Source: Athripsodes cinereus | Taxonomy: Eukaryota; Arthropoda; Insecta; Trichoptera; Leptoceridae | Assembly: GCA_947579605.1 (NCBI GenBank) | Contig: OX388311.1 | Span: 24,554,951 to 24,618,950 of the forward strand | DNA: 64,000 nt | Direction of reading: 5' to 3' | Position numbers and translations under genes: made by a program | The notes under the pieces: generated by a model | What the model was told of the DNA's origin: nothing | Databases searched by the model: none | Seen by the model: only the letters and a program-made list of their open reading frames with translations | Shown here: piece by piece, positions 44,001 through 54,639 of the stretch | How positions within the stretch are numbered: position 1 is the first letter of the stretch | Layout of the letters: every line of letters starts with the position of its first letter

Positions 44001-44640
44001 ACCAATAGAATGATTTGATGAAGATTGTTCGATAACCTCATAGGATAGATCGTCACGAAGATATATACACACTCCGCCTCCACGTCGCTCCAGACGGTCA
44101 TTCCGAATCAATTTAAATCCGGATAATTGAAACAACGTAGAATGCAGAGTAGGTTTTAACCACGATTCAGAGATCAGTAGCGCATGAAAATCAAGACCCT
44201 GAAATGTATCCACTAATTCATCATGATGATAAGGAACACTCTGGGCATTGATATGGCATACCTTGATGTTATGCTTGGCATTCACTGTAAAAGAATTCCT
44301 GAGAGAGGACCGCAGGCAGTTGAAGCTGTCATCCACAGTCGAAGACCCCGATAAATTAATAGCATCTGTAGGGGAGGAAGGGGGAGATGGGAAAAGGAAG
44401 GAAGAAGAAATGACATCATTAGATGCCATTATACCACGGAACGCAACTCAGGTTACGCCGCGAGATGTGTGGCGCATGCAATACCTATTCAAAATTACAA
44501 AAAATAATAATAATAATATCTTTAACAGTAGAAAGTCCAGCTCAGGCAATGCCCGTAAAAGTACAATAAATAATTCTGTGAAACAAAAGTATCGAAACGA
44601 TCACACAAGATCAACAAACACACTACCATAACCGAGTCGC
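41098..44640 (-). mobile_element. CR1/L2-like LINE with intact ORF2
   Basis: It comprises the 992-codon ORF, a 3' UTR (TTAGTTGGAAGACATCGC, then GATAAACTCGCCCTCTGT on the sense strand) and a terminal AATAAATA-type repeat, seen as TTTATTTATTTATTTA at 41105-41130. Truncated copies of the same 3' end occur at 14401, 31323 and 53158. The 5' boundary is uncertain (about 44640-44760), and no ORF1 is seen upstream. Confidence 0.75.
41451..44429 (-). CDS. LINE ORF2: endonuclease-reverse transcriptase
   Basis: The uninterrupted 992-aa frame has an apurinic-type endonuclease N-terminus (KVCHINAQS near residue 56, LISESWLKP, IIMGDFNTC, GFSHHDLLF) and a reverse transcriptase. RT motifs include DFRPISILPVFSKVIERL, QSGFREGHST, LLDFSSAFNSVD, AGVPQGGILSPLLF and the catalytic YADD at about residues 704-707. 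The C-terminus has GARCWNNLPSKIR and a final hydrophobic helix, as in CR1/L2/Daphne-type LINEs. It would copy its own RNA at a nicked target site. All key catalytic residues I can see are present, so this copy could still be mobile or be a recent insertion. Clade assignment below the Jockey superfamily is inference. Confidence 0.88.
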   Translation of the reverse strand: MASNDVISSSFLFPSPPSSPTDAINLSGSSTVDDSFNCLRSSLRNSFTVNAKHNIKVCHINAQSVPYHHDELVDTFQGLDFHALLISESWLKPTLHSTLFQLSGFKLIRNDRLERRGGGVCIYLRDDLSYEVIEQSSSNHSIGYPEYLFVRVSLSHSSVLLGVIYCPPTSNYFDHLESLLENLSSNHHNIIIMGDFNTCLLKHDMRSTRLLQMTSSACLNILPLHPTHVLQNSQSLIDNIIVSQTNMVRSHGQLSASGFSHHDLLFLVYSLRVPKPKPKISMFRNLRHIDTAALVSDAESLDWDGIVLAESIDEKVEILNGNICHLLERHAPLRQVKIKNPNNQWMTDDIRKLMRQRDRARIKHKQSPTAVNWVNFISLRKLCAKKCRNAKISYTQDLFKNCSQTQAWKRLDSLVLSKHGMTCGDPTLDPNILNAHFASPPTILDDATKLTTLRELSTHSRVSGPSFDFPDVSELEVKRCITSIKSKASGSDDISITFVSHFLHIILPYLTHIINCSFESGTFPGEWKRAFIIPLPKKSNITGPQDFRPISILPVFSKVIERLAYSHFNQYLTENGYHNNLQSGFREGHSTVTALVKITDDVRIAMDRGLLTHLTLLDFSSAFNSVDFDLLLATLNQLNISPSCSAWFESYLRGRAQCVRLQSGVRSQWVELRAGVPQGGILSPLLFSIFINPIARHISCQYHLYADDLQVYTHFKLVDLATAIDCKSHCLKQIADWASSNGLILNPSKSQSIFIGSHHLIGKLNNLKLPPTQMNQDTVPYSKTVRNLGLIIDQRLSWQQHINSIRKKFFYSLHNLKRLQRFLPIKTKILLVQSLLIPILDYADIAFIDLNENLLTKVERLQNAGIRYIFNLKKTDHITSYRNQLKWTTIRQRRDLHILCLVFKTLFLTSSPYYLKEKFEYLASHGLPLRSNRERLLAVPAHSTNFLSNSFLVHGARCWNNLPSKIRMITTFPSFRQAVKNHFLSLNLASDS

Positions 44641-44771
44641 ACAGCATCAGACACAATAATCTCCATACGAAATCGAATTTTTATACTTTGGTTGAGTCAC
44701 ATAGAACTCAGACTACAGAGTTGTTTGAAATATGAAATCAGTACCAAAAACTAAATAAATATCTATAGTTA

Positions 44772-47700
44772 GGGTAAGAGGTACAATGATTGGCACTCTA
44801 AGGGATGTGCACACTATTATGCATCATAACGCTTATATATTGGCAAATAAAGAAAACAAATTGATTTTTTTCCATTTTTTTTAATGTTTACTATACATAA
44901 TATTTAAAATAGTTCACGGATTTTGGTTTATTGCTCAAATATATTGATTTTAACTAAAACTGTCATAAAAGTATAATAATTGGCACCCAATATACATTTA
45001 TTGGCATAGGTAAAAGTATAATGATTGGCACTTAACATACTGTCATTGGCACAGTATAAAAGTACAATAATTGGCACACATGCATAGTGTTATTTCTTTA
45101 TTATAAATACAAAGGATTTATATTAAAAATAATGAGTATCTACTAGACTTAAACAAGTAAGAGTATGAAAGAAAATAATAATCACGAAAATAGGCCGTAG
45201 CATATAAATGAACTAAAATAACAATGATGGCAATTAGGTACTGATACAATCTATAAGTATGAAGAAACGAAGTTGTTGAATAAAATATAATAATGTTTGA
45301 GATTCAAAATTTACAGCTAGTCATCATCTAGCATGTCCTTGATATCACTTTCATTCAAAAATTTACGCAAATAATTGTCTTTTCCTTCAGGAAATGAGGG
45401 GGGTTTAATTGTAACACATGATATAATATTTATTTTTTGTTTTTGCGTGGCACATTTCCGTACTTTTCCGTCGTTCACTATCTTTCTGTTTACCGTATTA
45501 TTAAATGTTTTCTTACATTTTTTTGCGCGTATTTTATCTTCCGTCTTTCTTTTTTGCTCTTCTCTTTTTTCTTTTTTCAGTAGTTTTGCTTTTTCCACTT
45601 CTTTTTTAGCATTGATTTTTCCTTCTTCAGCAACCATCCAATCTCTGCTTGTAAGAACAAATGGTCTTTTTTCTATGATCTTACCTTTTCGTACGGGGGT
45701 TGTTGGCCATTGAAGGGTATCTCGTAGAACAGTATTTTTTTTTGGAGTTTTTTCGACTATTTGTGCTTGTATTTTCGTATTTGAAGGTAGTTGCAAATTT
45801 TCTACATCTTCCAGGAATTCAGTGTACTCAATAATGGGGTTTGATTGAGGAGTTGATTCGTTGGTTATTTCATTTTTATTATTTGAATTTAGGTTCAAAG
45901 ATGTATTTTGATCGTTGTTATCAGTTTGTGATAACGAAATTGGTATATTGTCTATTGGGTACCACATATCATCCATAAATATCGAGTCTGGATTTTCTCT
46001 AATTACACTTGGTTCACCACCAATGGAATTTTGAGGTTTAAGTTTTTCATAAATCTGAAGCAGAGCCTGATATTCGGCAGATGCAAAAGGAGGTGTTTGG
46101 CTTTCGAATTCTTTAATTTTATCTTCACCAACTATAGTTTTAAATTCTGCAAAATTTAATACTGGTTGAAGCGGTTTTAATACTTCTCTCGGTAAAGATG
46201 AAGTACCAAGGCATTTTGAGTAATCAATGGCTGACGGATTCCATGGAAAAAGCCCGCATGCCCTGAACCCATTTCTTATTATATTTTTGTTTATGTGTTT
46301 TTCTAAAACGATCTTCAGTATTGGACCAAAGTCTGCTTTAGTCAAAACTTTATTCAAATTATTTTTTCGCCAATCCAAGACAGCTCTTTTCCACGCAGAT
46401 TTTATCGGCTTAAATGCTGCGACATCTGCAGGTTGTAATATTCTGGTGGCATTTGGATATAGAGAAATTAAAATTATACCTAAATTCTTGCATATTTGAC
46501 TAAGCTCATAAGTTGTGTGGCTCTTATGCCCGTCAACAAACAGAATAATTGGAAACTTGATGTTCTTCTTACAGAGATGTGGATATAGAATTTTTTGTAT
46601 ATAGTCTATAAAAGTGTCTCGTCTCATCCAACCACTATCCGATAATCCAATACCCCATTCGAGAGGAATGGATTGTTGAATGCTATTTTGCATTCTCTTC
46701 AGTGGGAAAATGACCATCGGCGGAGTTGTCTCTCCATTGGCTTGAAAAGTAAACATCACCGTTATAGCAGTCTTTCCTGGTGCGTGTTCTATCTCGTAAA
46801 CATTCTTAGACCCCTTTGCAGCCAATACTTGCGTATTTTTGGGGCACAACTGGAAATTCGTTTCGTCGCCGTTCAAGACTCTGGATGGATCAGACAAGAT
46901 GTGGAAAAATTCATTTTCATTTAAATATGACTCGACTTGTCTGAACCATCCTCTAACATTATCTTCAGAAACCACAGCACTAGCAGAAGTTACTGCTTCC
47001 GAAGTTCTTTTCACGATCTCCGGGTGGCGTCTCAAAAACAATTTATACCAGCCTTCTCCCGGTGTATTATTAATGAAAGTATTTTGGCGTGGGTTTGTTT
47101 TCAAGAAATAATTAACACTTTCAATAATGTCCTCTTTCCTTTTTGGAAATCCTTTCCTGCTGCTGGTGCAGATCCACTCCACTAAGGTGGATTCCTCCGT
47201 TTCTGTTAAAACAGTGCATGGTCCTGGTCTCGATTTAATAAAATTTTCACTTAATCTAAATTGTATGGTAGCTCGGGGAACATTGAATTTTTTGGAGGCT
47301 GTTTTCTTTGGCATTCCGTTTTTAACAGCTTGTAACGCATTTTGAATATCCTGATCTGTGTACCTTTTGCTGTATTTTACGCAGCTAGATGTGACCTTTG
47401 GCATTTTTCTGGAAAAAACAGAAAAATATGTATCTTAGGTATAGTCATTGGCACTGATAAAATGTATAGTCATTGGCACTGCCAACAATCGTATTTTAAC
47501 GAATTAACTCTGTAATTTCTATGAAAAACGCAAAAGAGCATCATTGTTATATTAAATGATAAAAAAAAGTAATAAAAAAAACAACATAAAAAAGTATAGT
47601 GATTGGCACGGGTGCCAATCACTGATACTTCATACAAATAAAATCATAGAAGTTGGCACACACGAATTATACGTTCAATAATAAAATAACCTCAAAAGGG

Positions 47701-48049
47701 CTTAATAATTATAAAAATTATTATTCATTTATCAAATATAACATAAATGTATCCATGTTGAGTAAGAGAAAGATTAATTTAAATAAGATTAGTGTAGTGG
47801 CTTACCTTGTGAAAACACTAAAAAACAGATAAAATTTCACAACACACGTGCGGACCGACACAAATAGCAATGACAAATGAACGAGATTGCCAGTATTAAA
47901 AAAATATGTTACCAACATAAAAAATAGTTAGACGGGAAGTGTTTTAAATTGAATATCAAGCGTATTATTAATCTATGATGCTTGTTATCCATCTTACAAA
48001 ATGAAAGTGCCAATCATTGGGGGGGTGCCAATATTAGTACCTCTTACCC
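44772..48049 (-). mobile_element. Complete-looking pogo-superfamily DNA transposon
   Basis: The inverted termini are GGGTAAGAGGTAC at 44772 and its complement ending at 48049, flanked by TA at 44770-44771 and 48050-48051 (TA target duplication). Length is 3278 bp. Both subterminal regions carry many ATTGGCAC words, most preceded by an AGTATAAT-like sequence: left at about 44789, 44978, 45022, 45043 and 45069; right at about 47448, 47470, 47602, 47611, 48008 and 48025. These are likely transposase-binding sites. It encodes one transposase with an intact frame. Confidence 0.85.
45317..47404 (-). CDS. pogo/CENP-B-type DDE transposase
   Basis: The 695-aa uninterrupted frame has a psq-type helix-turn-helix at the N-terminus (RYTDQDIQNALQAVKNG, KFNVPRATIQFRL). 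A second CENP-B/Tc5-like HTH follows (GWYKLFLRRHPEIVKRTSE). The DDE domain has catalytic Asp at about residues 180 (NGDETNF), 291 (FVDGHKSH) and 327 (QPADVAAFKP), with 35 residues between the last two. The C-terminal third is Lys/Glu-rich (KKEVEKAKLLKKEKREEQKR), likely coiled or nuclear-targeting. It cuts and pastes the element by binding its ends. On the same strand, TTTTTTCCAG ends just 4 nt before the ATG, and CAAG|GTAAGCC at about 47806 is a good donor, so a 5'-UTR intron is likely. No defects seen. Confidence 0.9.
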   Translation of the reverse strand: MPKVTSSCVKYSKRYTDQDIQNALQAVKNGMPKKTASKKFNVPRATIQFRLSENFIKSRPGPCTVLTETEESTLVEWICTSSRKGFPKRKEDIIESVNYFLKTNPRQNTFINNTPGEGWYKLFLRRHPEIVKRTSEAVTSASAVVSEDNVRGWFRQVESYLNENEFFHILSDPSRVLNGDETNFQLCPKNTQVLAAKGSKNVYEIEHAPGKTAITVMFTFQANGETTPPMVIFPLKRMQNSIQQSIPLEWGIGLSDSGWMRRDTFIDYIQKILYPHLCKKNIKFPIILFVDGHKSHTTYELSQICKNLGIILISLYPNATRILQPADVAAFKPIKSAWKRAVLDWRKNNLNKVLTKADFGPILKIVLEKHINKNIIRNGFRACGLFPWNPSAIDYSKCLGTSSLPREVLKPLQPVLNFAEFKTIVGEDKIKEFESQTPPFASAEYQALLQIYEKLKPQNSIGGEPSVIRENPDSIFMDDMWYPIDNIPISLSQTDNNDQNTSLNLNSNNKNEITNESTPQSNPIIEYTEFLEDVENLQLPSNTKIQAQIVEKTPKKNTVLRDTLQWPTTPVRKGKIIEKRPFVLTSRDWMVAEEGKINAKKEVEKAKLLKKEKREEQKRKTEDKIRAKKCKKTFNNTVNRKIVNDGKVRKCATQKQKINIISCVTIKPPSFPEGKDNYLRKFLNESDIKDMLDDD

Positions 48050-48051
48050 TA

Positions 48052-49587
48052 TGTTGGGAATTAAAAAATATCTCTACAATTTTGCTGAAATTTTTAAAAT
48101 GAAACGTTTATTTTGGTTCCTGTAAAAATATCTACAATGGAGATCGTTGTGTCCGTCACTACACGACTCAATCATATTACGTGAGCGTAAGCTACATCTA
48201 ATAAAATTAAAATAATAATAAAAAACATCAACAGTAAAAAAGTAAACAAATATGCTAATATACCGAATAATGGAAAATTCAGTTGATTTTATTACCTTTG
48301 TAGCTAAACAATCATTTACTTTATTACGATACACGTTGTGCGAGTTGAACTATTTTTCATCTGGACATGAAAATCATCTTGGCATTTTACCTGATCATGT
48401 ATGTATTTTATATCTACATGGACGGTTTATACAGTAAAGTTCCTTGATAATAATTACATTCCGAACTTGAGAGATAAGAGACAACTCAGAAGGTATAAAA
48501 TTTAGAATATCAGAGAAATATGGTAAGTCTGACGGGGGTATTACTCAAGTTATGGACTTTAAATCGTGAGAGATGCAAGCCATAACTGAAGATGATACGT
48601 GTATTTGAGTAGGTATGTATTAAAAAACGCATTTACGAGTATCTTCTAAAAATGAATCAAAACGATAAAAATTTGAAAGATTTAAAATAGCTTTATTTTT
48701 CACGTAATTAAGCTGGTTCAAATAATTTCAGCCACAAACTGTACTATGTATGCAAATGAAGGCTATAATAATAAGGTAAGTATCAAACGGAAAGGTATTC
48801 ATTTTCTCTGTCAATGTTCGCATTTTTTAAATAAATCATATCAGACCCTAATACAGAAAAAAGCTTAATACAGAAAAAAATTAAAAGAGAGATAAAATCC
48901 ATAGAAAAGTAGGTATCTAAGTTTTGATTGATATTTTGTTGGTATTGTCATAGCTTTTTACTATTACAAAATAAACGAAGCTTTGAAACGGTATAAACCA
49001 TATATAATGATTAAGACAAAATTAAATGATCAAATTGAGATAAAAAAAATCTCAAAAACTATTGACAAATGGATATCCTGCAGTTAAAATTATACATAAA
49101 TCATCAAATTAAGAAGAAAAATAATGTTTAAATTGCTTATTAGCATGAAATAAAATAGGTTTTAATACAAAATTGGACAGAATACATTGTCATTTCATGG
49201 TATTGAATTTTTGAGTTTACAACATGTAAAACACAGTTTGGGCTTTAAATGGTTTTCTTCGGTTGTCTAATATTATGTGAATTGTGCTATAATTTACAAC
49301 CGTTAATAAAGAAACTGATATAAGCTTTTGAAATGTTAGGTCTAGATTAAAAACATTTAAGTGTTTTGAATCAGTTACTTTTACAGCGCTCATAAAGACG
49401 CATTATGAGTTATTTGTCCACGGGTTTGCTCTGCGATTTGGTATAATTTTATTAGAATTTCGCGTAAAAGTTTTCATATTTTCTTATTTATTTTTCGTAA
49501 ATAAAATATCGAAAGCTTTTAATTTTGTGGTTTAGATGTTTGATATGTTTAAAATAGTATGTGGAATAAGCCAGTTTTGACAATACA
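48052..49587. other. Intergenic between pogo element and SINE
   Basis: AT-rich spacer. Short open stretches (for example 48252-48437) have no recognisable motif. I see nothing to annotate. Confidence 0.45.
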
Positions 49588-49828
49588 AAAAGGCGACCGG
49601 TGTGGCGCGGAGGCCAACGCACTTGCCTTCGAGTCATGATAGGTCCCGGGTTCGATTCCCGGCCAAGGCAGAATGAAGAATGACCTTTTTCAAATTGTCC
49701 TGGGTCTGGGTGCTACATGTATATGTGTTTAGTGCATTGTATATGTGTATCATCGTGTTAATACCCAAAACACAAGATTCATATCTTAGTTTAGGACAAG
49801 CTCGGTCTGTGTGAATTGAAAAAAATAA
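49588..49828 (+). repeat. tRNA-derived SINE family B, best copy
   Basis: The head GGCGACCGGTGTGGCGCGG and B box GGTTCGATTCC (49649-49659) are tRNA-like and GC-rich. The body runs through TGGGTCTGGGTGCTACATG and ends near GTGAATTG plus an A-rich tail. A decayed inverted copy is at 3290-3500. It is not a functional tRNA gene: the cloverleaf is not maintained. Confidence 0.8.
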
Positions 49829-50368
49829 AATAAAAAGATCATGGTTCAAAAAAATGTTTATACTATTGCAATGAATGAAATCTACTGTCCAATTGCATGG
49901 ATAGTAAAAAAAATCAATTAATATCAATATACTAACTAATAAAATAAATTAACAAACAATAAAATTTGAATACAATTGACATATTCTATTTTTTGAAATT
50001 CTTGTCATTTTTTCTTCTATTTGATTATTAATTGATTCGAGAAAAAATACTTTGTTTTTAATAATAAAGATTAAATTTTTTGTAATAAAAAATAATTATT
50101 TCGAAATAATATTGAACAGAACTATGCCTAAAGATATTTTGTTTGTATGAAAATACGGTAAACATGTGACGGAATGATGTAGGTGAGTTTGCCAATAATT
50201 ATCGGTACATTCGTCAATAATTGCCGAATTTAAATAATTGTATAGCACTAAACGATGAACGAGTAGAAAAAAATATTAACCTAGGCATTTTGTATAATTT
50301 CATCTCATAACTTTCTCAATAGAAATTGAATATCGTATAACGATATCGTCAAATACGCCTGTTCAATG

Positions 50369-50377
50369 TATATAAAA
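50369..50377 (+). promoter_or_regulatory. TATA box of G7
   Basis: TATATAAAA lies 62 nt before the G7 ATG, with ACCAGTTT about 30 nt downstream as a possible initiator. Confidence 0.55.
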
Positions 50378-50430
50378 TGCAAAATGTGATACGCAGACTA
50401 CCAGTTTGATAGCTTGATTCGTTAAGTAAA

Positions 50431-53077
50431 ATGTTACTTCCTCTATATTTTTTAATAGTATTTTGTCCAGTTATAAGTGTATCTCAACAGTGTAAGTATA
50501 CGCATTTTGTAAATTAGTTGAATTACTAAAATAATGCAAAATAACTTTAATTCTCGTGGATATAACTTGTGAAGTTTATTCAATTAGTTTTTATGTTCTG
50601 TGACCAAAGTGTTCGGTGAAAAAAATGTTCTCAAAAAAACAGTGACAATAACACAATATAAGTACTTAATAATCTTTTATGTGCTTTCAGTGTCTAAAAA
50701 TCCAATAAAAAATTGGAATATTAGTTTAAAAAGTACTAAAACTTCATAACAATCTTATCTAGATAAATATCTCATACTTAAAAAAATTAATTAGTTTAAA
50801 AATACAATATTCAGGCATGTTGTCTATATTATGTTGAGTTTTACCATCAAAGATTCAATCCCATCAAAAAACATACAAAAGTATCAATGTAAAATACCTA
50901 TATTATTATTTTTTATTATTGGTGCAACTCATCTTTAGTAATATTTCAATTCACTTAACAGATAATCGTGGAGCCTTGTTACCATTTGAATACAGAGAAG
51001 GACAAAGATTTATATTTTTCCCTGATGGAAACGATTCACTTCACATAATCGACTTACACGAGAAACTGCCAGGAGAAAAATGGAAATTCGACCCTACAAG
51101 GGATGTAGTTCTCAATTTATTTACGAGGTACAAAATATATTCTTTTCCATTTCTTAGTTTAGTCATTTTTGAACGTTTTTCTCACAGCATATTAGTTTTT
51201 TTCAAACCAGCTTTTTCCGTAGAAGAAACTCCAGAGCACCCAATATAATAAACAGCGAAGATATGAGAAATTCTGTCGAATCTTATTCAATAAATATCAC
51301 AAAACCAATCAAATTCATAATACACGGATGGAGAAGTGGATTATTTGGAAAAATACACACAATTTTAACAACTGGTAACAAAGATATTTATTATTTGTAT
51401 AACTGCAGAAATTAAGGACATATAAAATATATCACAACGAATTATGACGAGATATTTACTTTTCGGGGACTTACATTAATCAAAACATATTCTGTAAAAA
51501 AAATATTCGATTCTGAAAAATTTAATAAATGTTTTTGAGAGGTAATTGATTTCGCAGTGAATAAATTATGAAATTTAATTTCAGATATACTGAAAACTTT
51601 GGATGTCAACGTCATATTCGTCGATTGGAATTTCGTCGCAGAGCGAAATTATCTTCTTGCAGTGAGTGTCGTTCCTGAAGTTGGCAAATATGTCGCAAGT
51701 GTTGTAGACTCTTTGGTCGAGCTGGGTGTTCCCTTAGAAAACATACATCTAATAGGACACAGTCTTGGAGCACATATAGCTGGGATAGCAGGAAGAATGA
51801 TAAAGTCTGGGAAATTAACTTATATTACAGGTACAATCATAAGATATTTTTTTTAATAACATAAAAATGTCCCACCATAAGTATGATGATGATCACAGTA
51901 CTTACACAGTTTTGCAGTACCTACTTCATCTTCAATGTGTCGATAAACGGTGCGGTCTTCGATTTGCTTTTAAGGGTAGTTATCATTATAATTGTGAAAG
52001 GTGTATATGGTTGTATTTGGGTTTATCACAAAACCCAGATAGGTATATCTTTTTTTTTTTTTTTAAATAAAAAATAATAAATAATCTAGCGTAAAGCATA
52101 TATGCTGGCATTTTTGGATAGATTTTGGTATATATATTGTTATTAACGTGTTGGTTCTTTTGAATACCACTTTAATTGAATATGACTTTTTAGGTTTTGA
52201 CCCAGCACTTCCTTTGTGGCATGAAAAAACCGCAAGAATAAGACCAAGTGATGCCGAATATGTTGAAATTATCCATACAAATGCCGGAATTCTAGGAATA
52301 AAAGATCCGGTAAGACAATAATTGATGTTTCAACTGATTATATTTAAGATTTTCAATTAACATAATAATGCACATTATAATGCGATAGAAAAACTTAGCT
52401 TCCAGACAATAAACTTTAGTCATTTATATATGTTAGGTACTGAAATTAGCTACACAGGTACTTATTTTTGATAAATTGAGGTTTGAAAATGACGGACGTA
52501 AAAGACTTATAAACTATAAAACTAATTAATTGATTTTATGTTTTTAGGTTGGACATGCGGATTTTTATCCTAACGGAGGAACAAATCAACCCGGTTGCAC
52601 ATTTGATATTGCGTGCGCACATTCCAGATCCTACCTTTACTATGCAGACTCATTGGATCATAATTTATTTAGGGCCGCAGAATGCACATCTTTGGATGAG
52701 GTATACTCTAAAACATGCGCCAATATCAGTCAAACTTATATGGGTGGATCTAAACCGAAAAATTCGTAAGTTTTAGATAAAAGAGTTTCATTTTGTTTTT
52801 ATACCAATCGATCATGCAAGTATTGAATACTAATCTCTTGCATTAAAGTCATTAATCTAAAAAAGTGTAAATTATTATGCGTGAATTCCACGTGAAAGAT
52901 AAAATAAAAACATAAATTTGAATACAAAGTTTTCAAGTTTTGGAGTTAATAAAATATTGTTTTTAAAAATTAAATGGTCTTTATACAATATTTTTCAGAA
53001 GAGGACTATTTTACTTGGTGACTAATAAAGAGAGACCATTTTATCTGGGACAGACAACAAATAACAAAAAAGGATAA
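50431..53077 (+). CDS. Lipase G7: secreted pancreatic-lipase/PLA1-like protein
   Basis: Seven coding exons: 50431-50491, 50962-51127, 51223-51374, 51585-51830, 52194-52309, 52548-52765 and 52999-53077, giving 345 aa, the longest of the array. The signal peptide is 5 codons longer than usual (MLLPLYFLIVFCPVISVSQQ). HGW in exon 3, GHSLGAH in exon 4, GFDPALPLW in exon 5 and CAHSRSY in exon 6 give an intact triad; the lid is 5 residues. The last exon is 24 nt longer than in the paralogues and adds a polar tail (GQTTNNKKG). The 3' flank is a LINE tail (53158), so its poly(A) site may be non-standard. It groups loosely with G1 and G6. Likely an active extracellular lipase/PLA1. Confidence 0.9.
51985..52060 (+). 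repeat. SINE family A 3' end
   Basis: GTGAAAGGTGTATATGG, GTATTTGGGTTTATCACAAA and ACCCAGATAGG match the 3' body of the SINE at 7363. It is in G7 intron 4. Confidence 0.75.
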
Positions 53078-53157
53078 AATGCACACATTACTTATAAAAA
53101 CTTCATCTTGTGTGGAAATGTGAAATTTCCTATTTGAAAGAACCTGTTCAATAATAT

Positions 53158-53250
53158 ATTATTTATTTATTCATTCTTTACTGTATATTGATTACAAACA
53201 ATCCACAGAAGGAAAAGTTGACGATTTCCTTATCTTCCAACAAACCCAAA
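53158..53250 (-). repeat. CR1/L2-like LINE 3' end
   Basis: ATTTATTTATTCATTCTTTACTG followed by TTGACGATTTCC and TTCCAACAAACCC is a diverged copy of the 3' UTR at 41098-41260. Confidence 0.65.
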
Positions 53251-53386
53251 TTATTCCATAATTAGAATGAAAAATATAATTAAATTATGTTTTTGTATTT
53301 TGCTTCTTGGATCACAAATGCATGCCATTGGATTCATTATGTATTTTTGAATATCATTTTTCGTCTTCTTTACAATAATTAGGTAT

Positions 53387-53388
<2 letters not shown>

Positions 53389-53459
<71 letters not shown>

Positions 53460-53487
53460 CTCGCTCGCTCGCTCTCTCTCTCTCTCT
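53389..53487. repeat. (CT)n microsatellite, about 99 bp
   Basis: A nearly pure CT run interrupted by CTCG units at about 53455-53473. The minus-strand open stretch through it is an artefact of the repeat. Confidence 0.95.
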
Positions 53488-54185
53488 TTTTCTGGCATTG
53501 TGATGCATTTGAGTGATGCTGCCATTATCAAAACGGTGTGTACTAATAATATGTCAATACAAAATATAAAATGAGAACTTGTTTTATGTTTCCATATTCA
53601 TTTATATTAAAAGGTTTGATTAAAACAGATATATTTTGCGAATCGTATCAATTCTTCGTAACAATAATTTTACATATATACGAAAAAATGTATGTTGATA
53701 GTTTTAACGTTTTAATACAATAAAAAGTAAAACTGTGTTCTTTAAAGAATTTGTAGCAGATTCGAATCCAACTTTGTAAATTATGAAGTATCAGTTAAGT
53801 TAAAATAATACTTTACTGTACACTTTTTTTTTGTATTGTAAATAAACTGTGTTAAGAACTGACTGTTTTACTTTCTTTATCAACTACCAAAAAAGAAATT
53901 ATTTTAAAGACAACGCGACAAAGCGATACAAAAAACAGCCAAAATCATATTTATAAAAATTTTCGTGTCACGATGTTTATTATCATACTTCTCCGGAACT
54001 GCTAAATCGATTTTGATGAAATTTTGTGTGCTTATCGGGTAGGTCTGAGAATTGGCCAACATCTATTTTACATACCCTTTATAGTTGACGGTGGTTTGAC
54101 CCGATTTTTTTTTTATTTTTAATGATGAGGCATTAAAAATACGTACAGCCCTAAATTTTCACTTTTATACCATCAACCCCTATTT

Positions 54186-54350
54186 TTCAATAGCTATCAC
54201 GGCATACCTATACCACAAGAGAAGCCAGTTGATTTTTTGTAGCAAACATGCAAGTTATCTTTTTTGTGTCAATAAAAGTTCAAATTCATAATGGACGGCA
54301 AAGGTAACTCATTGCTGAATTTATTTACGATGTGTTGTCATCAAATTTAC
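54186..54350 (-). repeat. Degenerate repeat family C
   Basis: CTATCACGGCATACC, CCACAAGAGAAGCCAG, AACATGCAAGTTATC and ATTGCTGAATT follow the antisense order of family C. Confidence 0.6.
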
Positions 54351-54639
54351 AAAAAAAAGTGTTAACCTATTATTGTCTTGAAGATCCATGGACTAAACTG
54401 AATCAAGAAAAACATTAAAAAAAAAACAATTTATAATATCATGACATGATATCATGTTTTACATAACTATATTGAATGACATTGAACAAATGGCAATTAT
54501 TTTAATAAAAGATTAAAATAACATGCAATCAATCAATTCGTATCAATCTGGACATGAGTACCTACCTAAATATATTCGATATAATTGTCACATCAATACA
54601 ATATAACGTTAAACAGTTTACTTTTAAAACCAAGACATA

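Noticed and set aside
45375..45713. 112-codon plus-strand frame opposite the transposase
   Set aside because: It is Phe-rich antisense of the Lys/Glu-rich C-terminus of the transposase.
48252..48437. 61-codon plus-strand open frame
   Set aside because: No motif, no homology to the lipase exons and no splice context; chance in AT-rich DNA.
49588..49665. Possible tRNA gene
   Set aside because: It has an A/B-box-like head and GGTTCGATTCC but no maintained cloverleaf. A non-tRNA body follows and a decayed copy exists at 3290-3500, so it is a SINE.
53251..53508. 85-codon minus-strand open frame rich in Glu-Arg
   Set aside because: It is the translation of the (CT)n microsatellite and has no gene-like start or context.
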